Source: Gemmataceae bacterium (GTDB taxonomy: Bacteria > Planctomycetota > Planctomycetia > Gemmatales > Gemmataceae). From it: a DNA stretch of 7,645 bases. The notes under the pieces were generated by a model. The model did no database searches. It was not told where the DNA came from and saw nothing but the letters and a program-made list of their open reading frames with translations. Where the stretch lies: positions 1 through 7,645 of the forward strand of contig CANLGS010000169.1 in the NCBI GenBank assembly GCA_947490035.1. Direction: 5' to 3'. Each line of letters starts with the position of its first letter. Position 1 is the stretch's first letter. Positions 1 to 5,186 of the stretch are shown here, one piece after another. A program made the position numbers and the translations under genes.

Positions 1-1342
1 CCTCGCGCTCAACTGCCAGATCGCCGGCTTCACCAAGTGGGACCGCAAGCAGTACTACTACCCGGACTTGCCGAAGAACTACCAGATATCGCAGTACGAC
101 CTGCCGTTCAGTCACGACGGTTGGCTCGAAATCAACATCGGCGCGGCGAACCCCGGCAGTAAGGCCGGGGGTGGCGCGACCAAGAAGGTCAGGATCATCC
201 GGGCGCACCTCGAAGAGGACGCGGGGAAGAACCTGCACGACGAGAGCGGCAAGGGCGGCGACACTCGCGTGGACCTCAACCGCACCGGCACGCCGCTACT
301 CGAAATCGTGTCGCACCCCGACATGACTTCGCCCGCGGAAGCAATCGCGTACCTCGAAGAAATCCGGCTGATGCTCCGCGAGATCGGCGTTTCCGACTGC
401 GAGATGCAAGAAGGCTCGCTGCGGTGCGACGCGAACGTGAACATCCACGTCCCCGTGATCGGCTCGGTGCGCCTGGTGAGCGGGGGACGTGAGTCCCCCG
501 ATGAACCGGTGTACCACGCGACGCCGCTGGTGGAGATCAAGAACCTGAACAGCTTCCGCGCCGTCGGTAAGGCCATCGAGTACGAGGCGAAGCGGCACTA
601 CGCGGAGTACCAGAAGGACACGCAGGGTCTATTCCGCTTCGGGCGGATGCTGAAGACGACGGCCGGTTGGGACGACGCGAAGGGCGTGACCGTCGTGCAG
701 CGCCACAAGGAAGACGCCGCCGACTACCGGTACTTCCCGGAGCCGGACCTCGTGCCCGTTGTCGTGAGCGAAGCGGAGATCGCGGCGGCGCGCACCGCGA
801 CGGGCGAACTCCCGCAGGCGCAGCGCAAGCGACTGGTCGATCAGTACGGACTGACCGCTTACGACTCGCAGGTGCTGACCGCAAAAGGCCGCGCGACAGT
901 CGCGTACTTCGAGGCGGTGGCGAAGGCGCTTGGAGATGGCAAGGCCGCATCGAACCGCATGAGCGACCTGATCTACCCGGCGCTCGCGGAGCGCAAGGAG
1001 GAGATCACGGCGTTCCCGTTCGACGCGGCTAAGTTCGCGGACTTGATCCGCACCGGCCCGACCAACTCGCAGGCCCGCCGCGACGTGTTCGCGCTGATGC
1101 TGAACGAAGGACTGGACCTCGACGTGGCGAAGGCAAAAGCCGGCATCAAGGACGTGGACGAGGCGACGCTCCGCGCGGCGGTGGCCGCGGCGCTCGCGGC
1201 CGACCCGAAGGCCGTGGCCGACTTCAAAGGGGGCAAAGACGCCGCGAAGATGAAGTTCATCGGCGTCGTGCGGAAGACGTACAAGGACGTGCCGAACGAC
1301 ATGCTCATTCGACTCATCGACGAGGAACTGGCGCGGGTATAA
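1..1342 (+). CDS. gatB: Aspartyl/glutamyl-tRNA(Asn/Gln) amidotransferase subunit B, 5' end missing
   Basis: GatB is the kinase-like subunit of the GatCAB amidotransferase, which converts misacylated Glu-tRNA(Gln) or Asp-tRNA(Asn) to the correct aminoacyl-tRNA in the cytoplasm. The reading frame is open from base 2, and 446 residues are visible; from the usual length of the family about 60-80 N-terminal residues lie outside the window. Family landmarks seen are NCQIAGFTKWDRKQYYYPDLPK and YQISQYDLP split over bases 11-105, HLEEDAGK, DLNRTGTPLLEIVS, EMQEGSLRCDANV, VEIKNLNSFRAV and DYRYFPEPDL. The C-terminal part is the YqeY-like tRNA-binding tail and ends in LIRLIDEELARV at TAA. Between DANVNIHV and YHATPLVEIKN there is an extra stretch of about 16 residues encoded by a palindromic repeat (bases 476-511). 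The next gene starts 27 bases downstream on the same strand and may be co-transcribed. Identification is secure. Confidence 0.97.
   Translation, partial: LALNCQIAGFTKWDRKQYYYPDLPKNYQISQYDLPFSHDGWLEINIGAANPGSKAGGGATKKVRIIRAHLEEDAGKNLHDESGKGGDTRVDLNRTGTPLLEIVSHPDMTSPAEAIAYLEEIRLMLREIGVSDCEMQEGSLRCDANVNIHVPVIGSVRLVSGGRESPDEPVYHATPLVEIKNLNSFRAVGKAIEYEAKRHYAEYQKDTQGLFRFGRMLKTTAGWDDAKGVTVVQRHKEDAADYRYFPEPDLVPVVVSEAEIAAARTATGELPQAQRKRLVDQYGLTAYDSQVLTAKGRATVAYFEAVAKALGDGKAASNRMSDLIYPALAERKEEITAFPFDAAKFADLIRTGPTNSQARRDVFALMLNEGLDLDVAKAKAGIKDVDEATLRAAVAAALAADPKAVADFKGGKDAAKMKFIGVVRKTYKDVPNDMLIRLIDEELARV
476..511 (+). repeat. Palindromic repeat element inserted in frame in gatB
   Basis: Bases 481-500 form a perfect 8-bp stem (CGGGGGAC / GTCCCCCG) closed by the tetraloop GTGA, which fits the GNRA class in RNA. 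With its flanks (GTGAG before, ATGAACCGGTG after) it is read in the gatB frame as VSGGRESPDEPV, sitting between two conserved GatB blocks where the family normally has only a short loop. A related sequence lies on the other strand at 6768-6792, 20 of 25 positions identical, with one stem pair changed from A-T to G-C. This marks it as a dispersed structured repeat. I recall similar SGGRE-type peptides in other Gemmata-group proteins, but that is memory and not checked. Confidence 0.7.
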
Positions 1343-1369
1343 TGCGAACACCACACCAGAGGTGATGAC

Positions 1370-1591
1370 ATGGCCGAATTAACACTGGAACAGCGCGTCG
1401 CGGTGCTGGAGCAGGAAATGGCTGTGCTGAAACACAGCCATGACGGCACTAAGAAACGGAATTGGTTGTCTGCCGTCCTCGGCAAGTTTAAAGGGAACGC
1501 GGACTTCGCAGAGGTCGCCCGCGTCGGACAGCAAATGCGTGCAACTGGGCGGCTTCCCAATGATCCGCCGGTGCTGGAGGAAGCGTCGTGA
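1370..1591 (+). CDS. Small coiled-coil protein, candidate antitoxin partner of the PIN gene
   Basis: The 73-residue product begins with a heptad-like stretch (LEQRVAVLEQEMAVLKHS, about residues 5-22) expected to form a short coiled coil. It continues with NWLSAVLGKFKGNADFAEVARVGQQMR (split here as a helical region, about residues 31-57). Small proteins of this build are found directly upstream of VapC-type PIN genes in cyanobacteria and planctomycetes, so an antitoxin role is inferred from context. It has no recognisable AbrB, ribbon-helix-helix or Phd/YefM DNA-binding motif. The ATG start is preceded by AGGTGAT at a good distance. The stop codon overlaps the GTG start of the next gene (GTGA), implying translational coupling. 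A transcript could come from gatB, 27 bases upstream. The gene is very probably real; the function is moderately supported. Confidence 0.75.
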   Translation: MAELTLEQRVAVLEQEMAVLKHSHDGTKKRNWLSAVLGKFKGNADFAEVARVGQQMRATGRLPNDPPVLEEAS

Positions 1592-2013
1592 GCCACCTGC
1601 TCGACACGGATCACCTGACACTCTTGGCACAGCAAGACGGCCAAGAATGGGCGTCCATTGTGGCGCACATCAACACTTGCGGCCAAGAAAACGTCGCCGC
1701 GTCGGTCGTGAGTTTTCACGAACAGGTACTCGGCTGTCACAACCAACTGAACCAAGCACGCAAGCCGGCGCAGTTAGTTCGCTGGTATCGGCTGATGGCC
1801 GAGTTGTTGGAGATGTAAGCCGCATTGCCACTCGTTCCGTTCGACGATGCCGCTGCGACAATTTTGGCCGGATTACCGGGTACTATCCGAATCGGCACGA
1901 TGGACCTGCGCATCGCCGCGATCGCGCTGTCTCGGAACCTCGTCGTGGTCACGCGGAACGTCCGCGACTTCGGGCAGGTGCCCAACCTGCGGGTCGAAGA
2001 CTGGACGCGATAG
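1588..2013 (+). pseudogene. VapC-like PIN-domain toxin, interrupted by an in-frame TAA
   Basis: PIN-domain RNases of the VapC type cut RNA with a metal centre built from conserved acidic residues. The first part, from GTG at 1588 (preceded by GGAGG), reads MSHLLDTDHLTLL with the first acidic pair at D6 and D8, and VVSFHEQVLG with the second site at E45. It stops at TAA 1816-1818 after 76 residues. The same frame then continues without a break as [25 protein letters not shown] and [18 protein letters not shown] to TAG at 2011-2013. These hold the C-terminal catalytic aspartates. Together the parts make about 140 residues, the normal VapC length, so a single nonsense change (for example TAC or TAT to TAA) has split an otherwise well kept gene. 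The first fragment alone lacks part of the active site and should not be a working nuclease. The restart of a separate C-terminal peptide is not supported by a Shine-Dalgarno sequence. Confidence 0.8.
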
Positions 2014-2030
2014 CCCGGTCTTCGACCCGC
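1989..2030. terminator. Inverted repeat between convergent genes, possible bidirectional terminator
   Basis: Bases 1989-2001 (GCGGGTCGAAGAC) are the exact reverse complement of 2018-2030. With a G-T pair and two more G-C pairs the stem reaches 16 bp around a 10-nt loop (2005-2014). The left arm lies in the last codons of the PIN gene and the loop contains its stop; the right arm ends 8 bases before the stop of the convergent FKBP gene. Its place between two convergent genes fits a bidirectional terminator. No T-run follows on either strand, so it is not a canonical intrinsic terminator. Confidence 0.5.
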
Positions 2031-2037
2031 GGCGCAC

Positions 2038-2478
2038 TCACTTTGCCTCGAACAGCTCGATCTCGAACACCAGCGTGGAACCGCCAGGGATGCCGGGGCG
2101 ACCCTTGTTGCCGTAGGCCAGGTCCGACGGGATCTTGAGCCGGCGCACGCCGCCCGGCTTCATCCCCGGAATACCCTCCTGCCAACCCTTGATGAGCATG
2201 TCGAGCGGGAACTCGGCCTTCTTGCCGCGGGTCACGCTGCTGTCGAACATCGTCGCCTTCTCGTCGGTTAGCCAGCCGGTGTAGTGGATGGTCACGGTCG
2301 CGCCTTCCTTCGCCGCCTCGCCCTTGCCCTCCTTCACGTCCCAGATTTCCAGCCCGGACTTCGTCTTCTTCCACTCCTTCGCGTCGAGCTTGGGGCGCTC
2401 CGGCTTCTTGTCCTCGCCCGTGGCGAACGCGGCGACCGCGAGCGCGGCGGCCAGCGTACAGATCGTCATCAGACGCAT
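2038..2478 (-). CDS. Exported FKBP-type peptidyl-prolyl cis-trans isomerase
   Basis: The enzyme speeds proline cis-trans isomerisation and so helps protein folding, here probably outside the cytoplasm. The 146-residue product begins with a basic start and a hydrophobic run (MRLMTICTLAAALAVAAF), a likely Sec signal peptide, followed by a charged linker (about 21-40). One FKBP domain covers about residues 41-146. The motifs are VTIHYTGWL (62-70), FDSS (78-81), IKGWQEGIPGMKPGG (96-110), RLKIPSDLAYG (113-123) and GGSTLVFEIELFEAK at the end. Residues matching the FKBP pocket are present: Y66, F78, D79, F90, I96, W99, Y122 and F138. The ATG at 2478 is chosen over an upstream in-frame start because it begins the signal peptide and has GAGGAGGAA 6-7 bases before it. 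The gene is monocistronic, converging on the PIN gene and divergent from the gene at 2791. Confidence 0.93.
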   Translation of the reverse strand: MRLMTICTLAAALAVAAFATGEDKKPERPKLDAKEWKKTKSGLEIWDVKEGKGEAAKEGATVTIHYTGWLTDEKATMFDSSVTRGKKAEFPLDMLIKGWQEGIPGMKPGGVRRLKIPSDLAYGNKGRPGIPGGSTLVFEIELFEAK

Positions 2479-2542
2479 CGAAGTTCCTCCTCGTGTGGGT
2501 AGCGCCAGGTTCGCGCGCGGGCGGACCGGCCTTTGCAACTTA

Positions 2543-2654
2543 GAGTTTCCAGTGCTCAGTTTTCAGTGTTCAGTAAAAAACCGCGTCGCGCGAACGGACG
2601 ACTCGACCAGCCGACCCTTGTTCCTGAACACTGAAAACTGGGCACTGAAAACTC
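2543..2654. repeat. Long inverted repeat with 31-bp arms, CAGTTTTCAGTGTTCAG type
   Basis: The left arm (2543-2573) matches the reverse complement of the right arm (2624-2654) at 29 of 31 positions. The arms enclose a 50-nt loop. Each arm is itself built from copies of a short TTCAGT-like unit (for example CAGTTTTCAGTGTTCAG). One mismatch lies at 2549 and one at 2556 of the left arm. The element is AT-richer than the surrounding DNA. A direct repeat TTGCAACTT lies on both sides, 1 base from the left arm but 14 bases from the right. It could be a non-coding dispersed repeat, a small transposon-derived element or a structured RNA; no coding capacity is seen. Confidence 0.75.
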
Positions 2655-2744
2655 TCACGCCTTTCTCCTTGCAACTTGCCCCCCGCGCCGGAAGATACAC
2701 CCTCACGGGGTCGGCTCTCGCCCCGGTTCGCCTCCCCATTTTTG

Positions 2745-2770
2745 GCTCCGCCACACCCACCCGGCGGAGC
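2745..2770 (+). promoter_or_regulatory. Leader hairpin upstream of the 344-residue protein gene
   Basis: GCTCCGCC (2745-2752) pairs perfectly with GGCGGAGC (2763-2770) around a 10-nt C-rich loop. The hairpin ends 10 bases before the Shine-Dalgarno sequence GAGGA (2781-2785) of the gene at 2791, so it would lie in the 5' leader of that mRNA. It could stabilise the message or affect initiation; this is inferred from position only. Confidence 0.4.
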
Positions 2771-2790
2771 GGTTCCCACTGAGGACTGTC

Positions 2791-3825
2791 ATGCGCACCA
2801 AGTTGCTCGTGGCCGCGCTGGTACTGGCGTCGGCCGCCACCGGTCGGGCCGACGACGGCCTGACCAAAGGCACCCCGGAGATGAAGTCCGCCACCGCGCT
2901 GGCGTTCGGCCCGAAGGGGCTGCTGTTCGTCGGCGACTCGGCCGGCGCCGCCATCTTCGCCATCGACACCGGCGACACCAAGTCGGCCGGCGACAAGCCG
3001 TTGAACGTCGAGAAGCTCGACTCCAAGATCGCGGCCGCGCTGGGCGTGACCGATAAGGACGTGAAGATTAACGACATCCGGGTGAACCCGGCATCGGGCA
3101 ACGTGTACGTGAGCGTCTCCCGCGGCACCGGCGCCGGCACCCCGGCCATCGTCAAGGTGGCCCGCGACGGCACCGTGACCGCCGTCGCGCTCAAGGACGT
3201 GGCCTTCTCGAAGGTGGCGATCCCCAACCCGAAGGGCGGGGCCGAGGTCATCACCCAGTTGGGGTTCGTGGACGGCAAGGTGATCGTGGCCGGGCTGTCG
3301 AGCGAAGCGTTCGCCAGCACCCTGCGGGTAATCCCGTTCCCGTTCAAGGAGGCCGACAAGGGCTCCGGCATCGAGATCTACCACGGCGCGCACGGCAAGC
3401 TCGAAACCGCGTCCCCGATCCGCACGTTCGTCGCGTACAAGGTCGGCACGGAAGACAACATCATGGCCGCGTACACCTGCACCCCGCTGGTAAAGATCCC
3501 GGTGGCCGACCTGAAGGCCGGCGCGAAGGTGAAGGGCACGACCATCGCCGAGCTGGGCAACGGCAACAAGCCGCTGGACATGATCGTCTACACGAAGGAC
3601 AAGAAGGACTACCTGCTGATGGCCAACAGCAAGCACGGCGTGCTGAAGATCCCGACCGCCGAGTTCGCGACCGCGACCCCGATCACTGCCAAGACCGGCG
3701 TCGCCGGCGTCAAGGCCGAGACGGTCAAGGAACTGGTCGATGTGGTGCAACTCGACAAGCTCGACGACACCCACGCGATCCTGCTGTTCAAGAACGGCGA
3801 CCTGAAGACCGTTCCGCTGCCGTAA
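2791..3825 (+). CDS. Exported protein of unknown function, beta-propeller-like
   Basis: I do not recognise a named family. The 344-residue product starts with a clear Sec signal peptide (MRTKLLVAALVLASAATGRA, cleavage probably near residue 20). The mature part lacks transmembrane segments and shows repeated short strand patterns spaced as in propeller proteins: ALAFGPKGLLFVGDSAG (about 36-52), INDIRVNPASGNVYVSVS, QLGFVDGKVIVAG, PLDMIVYTKDKKDYLLMAN, HGVLKIP and HAILLFKNGDLKTVPLP at the end. These resemble NHL, SMP-30 or WD40-like blades, so a periplasmic or surface propeller is inferred. No catalytic motif stands out. The ATG at 2791 has GAGGA five bases before it. The codons are strongly G/C-ending, which hints at good expression. 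The gene is alone: divergent from FKBP, convergent with the hydrolase, and bordered on both sides by long hairpin repeats. Confidence 0.88.
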   Translation: MRTKLLVAALVLASAATGRADDGLTKGTPEMKSATALAFGPKGLLFVGDSAGAAIFAIDTGDTKSAGDKPLNVEKLDSKIAAALGVTDKDVKINDIRVNPASGNVYVSVSRGTGAGTPAIVKVARDGTVTAVALKDVAFSKVAIPNPKGGAEVITQLGFVDGKVIVAGLSSEAFASTLRVIPFPFKEADKGSGIEIYHGAHGKLETASPIRTFVAYKVGTEDNIMAAYTCTPLVKIPVADLKAGAKVKGTTIAELGNGNKPLDMIVYTKDKKDYLLMANSKHGVLKIPTAEFATATPITAKTGVAGVKAETVKELVDVVQLDKLDDTHAILLFKNGDLKTVPLP

Positions 3826-3833
3826 GCGGGAAA

Positions 3834-3973
3834 GTGACAGGTCGGAAGACGAAGAGCCGCAGACGGACGCAGATCAAGACCGCAGAGAAACAGTGTCTTG
3901 AAGAGGTCTTCCTCTTGGCTTTAATCTGCGTCCGTCTGCGTCATCTGCGGCTCTTCGTCTTCCGACCTGTGAC
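3834..3973. repeat. Long inverted repeat between convergent genes, with CGCAGA-type 9-nt units
   Basis: Bases 3837-3863 pair without mismatch with 3944-3970, and 3864-3874 pair with 3924-3934. That gives about 38 bp of stem with one 9-nt bulge (3935-3943) on the right arm; two more pairs flank one mismatch at the base. The 49-nt loop contains a further small stem (CAAGAC 3875-3880 with GTCTTG 3895-3900). On the minus strand the right arm reads as 9-nt units of the form CGCAGATGA / CGCAGACGG, and the bulge is exactly one such unit, so the arms differ by one repeat copy. The element fills the space between two convergent stop codons and touches the TAG of the hydrolase gene. A role as a bidirectional transcription barrier is plausible, but no T-run is seen. 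Confidence 0.8.
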
Positions 3974-4971
3974 TACTTCTTGAGTTGAGCGTCAATGAAC
4001 TCATACGCGGTCTTCCGCGCGTCTGCGGGGAAGTCGTGGCCTGAGTCCGGGTAGATCGCCTTCAACTTGTCCTGCGCCTTCAGCGCCTTGTACGCCGGCT
4101 CCGCGGCCGCGATCACGTCTTTCACGCCGCTCACCTCGAAGTTGTTGTCCTTGTCCGGCGCGACCGCGAGGAACGCACGCGGGGCGAAGCTCCGCACCAC
4201 GTCCGCGAAGTCGAACGGCATCTTCTTCGGGTCGTTGTTGAACTCCGACGCGATCCGCGGCATGTACCGGTCGCTCGTCCACCCCTTCAAATTGCCCTTC
4301 ATGTACTTCTCGAACGAACAGAAGCCGCAGCTCGAAACGATCACCTTCAGGCGCTCGTCGAACGCCGCGGTGAACATCGAGTTGTGCCCGCCGAGCGAGT
4401 GCCCGATCACGCCGATGCGCTCACCATCCACCTCGGGCAGCGATTGCAGGTAGTCCACCGCGCGCATGTTGTTCCAGATGGCTTTCATCGTGCCGGACTG
4501 GTAATCGCCGCGCTTGAACGCTTCCGCGAAGTCGTACTTGTACTCGCCGAAACTCGGGTAATCCGGAACGAGGCATACGTAGCCGCGTTTTACCAAGTGA
4601 AGCGCCTGCGCCTTGCTGTCCTGCTTGCCGAGGCCGACCGGTTCGTCCTTGCCGATGGTGATCGTCTGGTGCAGGCAGAGCATCGCGGGGGCTTTCTTGT
4701 CGCGCGTGGCGGTGTTCGGGACGAGCAGCCACGCCGGTACGCGGTCGCCCTTCTCCACCGCGAACGTGACCTTGAACCGCGAGTAGCCGTCGAGCCTCAC
4801 CTCCTCGCCGACCATCGCGTCGAGCGGCACCTTGCGGTCCGCACCCGGCAGCGGCCCCATCGCCTTTTCCATCTTCTTGCGAATCGCCGCGCGGTCCGGC
4901 TCGTCGGCCGCGTGGAGCAGCGCGAGTGTGGGTGCGAGTGTGAGCGAAAGGCCGAGGAGAAAGCGGGACAT
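3973..4971 (-). CDS. Exported alpha/beta hydrolase, dienelactone hydrolase/acetyl xylan esterase-like
   Basis: The 332-residue product has the order of an alpha/beta-hydrolase: an N-terminal signal peptide (MSRFLLGLSLTLAPTLALLHA, cleavage near residue 21), a helical stretch, and strands around WLLVPN and APAMLCLHQ with the oxyanion region. The nucleophile elbow GVIGHSLGGH has Ser192. The acid is Asp273 or Asp275 in LAVAPDKDNNF, and the catalytic His312 lies in DSGHDFP. The triad is complete, so an active ester-cleaving enzyme acting in the periplasm or outside is expected; the substrate cannot be told. Such hydrolases are common in planctomycetes that degrade polysaccharides, but no sugar-related neighbour is present to support that. 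The ATG at 4971 begins the signal peptide and has a weak GGAAA before it. It follows the Rpn-like remnant on the same strand after 31 bases. It ends in the long inverted repeat shared with the convergent gene. Confidence 0.92.
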   Translation of the reverse strand: MSRFLLGLSLTLAPTLALLHAADEPDRAAIRKKMEKAMGPLPGADRKVPLDAMVGEEVRLDGYSRFKVTFAVEKGDRVPAWLLVPNTATRDKKAPAMLCLHQTITIGKDEPVGLGKQDSKAQALHLVKRGYVCLVPDYPSFGEYKYDFAEAFKRGDYQSGTMKAIWNNMRAVDYLQSLPEVDGERIGVIGHSLGGHNSMFTAAFDERLKVIVSSCGFCSFEKYMKGNLKGWTSDRYMPRIASEFNNDPKKMPFDFADVVRSFAPRAFLAVAPDKDNNFEVSGVKDVIAAAEPAYKALKAQDKLKAIYPDSGHDFPADARKTAYEFIDAQLKK

Positions 4972-5002
4972 GGTGTTTCCAGTATTGAAGCAGGAGAGTG
5001 GT

Positions 5003-5170
5003 TCACCGCGGAGACCGCGGAGACCGGAGAGAAAACAGCAGGCGGAACGCCTTGTCCGCGACCGGCCGCACCGTGGCCGGCAGCCCGACGAGCGGCGCGA
5101 GCCACGTCACCCAGTCGGGCGCGCAGGCGTCGAGCAGTTGTTTCATGGTCGTGTCGAACGCCCCCGCCAT
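5003..5170 (-). pseudogene. Truncated N-terminus of an Rpn/PD-(D/E)XK-like planctomycete family protein
   Basis: A 55-codon frame starts at ATG 5170 with GGAGG seven bases before it and ends at TGA 5003-5005. It opens MAGAFDTTMKQLLDACAPDW and continues VTWLAPLVGLPATV and RPVADKAFRLL. This is the style of the N-terminus of the large Gemmata-group family that resembles Rpn recombination-promoting nucleases or DUF4351 proteins (FDTT-K-LL start, later a D-ADK-FRL block); the match is from memory. In full-length relatives more residues usually separate the two blocks and a few hundred residues follow, so an internal and a 3' loss are inferred. The last ten codons (SLRSPRSPR) come from the 9-bp tandem repeat at 5005-5029, which marks the break. 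It lies 16 bases after the proS stop. It could still be translated as a short peptide, but no intact nuclease core exists. Confidence 0.55.
5005..5029. repeat. 9-bp tandem repeat ACCGCGGAG
   Basis: Two perfect copies of ACCGCGGAG (5005-5013 and 5014-5022) are followed by a shortened third (ACCGGAG, 5023-5029). The 9-nt period is the same as that of the CGCAGA-type units in the long inverted repeat at 3834-3973, on the other side of the hydrolase gene. It lies at the point where the Rpn-like frame is cut off. Confidence 0.65.
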
Positions 5171-5186
5171 TCGCGAACCTCCGCGT

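Larger units (their letters stand above)
2479..2790. other. Divergent intergenic region with long hairpin and leader hairpin
   Basis: This 312-base stretch separates two divergent genes for exported proteins and must hold both promoters. I see no convincing -35/-10 pair on either strand. It holds the Shine-Dalgarno sequence of the FKBP gene (about 2484-2492), a long inverted repeat (2543-2654), a 9-bp direct repeat TTGCAACTT at 2533-2541 and 2669-2677, and a short hairpin just before the start of the gene at 2791. No open frame here looks coding. Confidence 0.6.

Noticed and set aside
1816..1818. Programmed readthrough or recoding at the TAA in the PIN gene
   Set aside because: TAA is an efficient stop, and no slippery site or recoding structure is seen right after it. 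A simple nonsense change explains the data better.
2533..2677. TTGCAACTT direct repeats as target-site duplication of a mobile element
   Set aside because: They lie at unequal distances from the inverted repeat (1 and 14 bases), unlike a clean insertion footprint, and nothing in the loop codes for a transposase.
2563..3774. A 403-residue open frame on the minus strand opposite the 344-residue gene
   Set aside because: It is a product of high G+C at third positions in the true gene. Its translation is rich in Arg, His, Asp and Gly without motifs, and the + strand frame has a signal peptide and a Shine-Dalgarno sequence.
3834..3973. CRISPR array
   Set aside because: The repeats are inverted arms and 9-nt units, with no regularly spaced repeats, spacers or cas genes.
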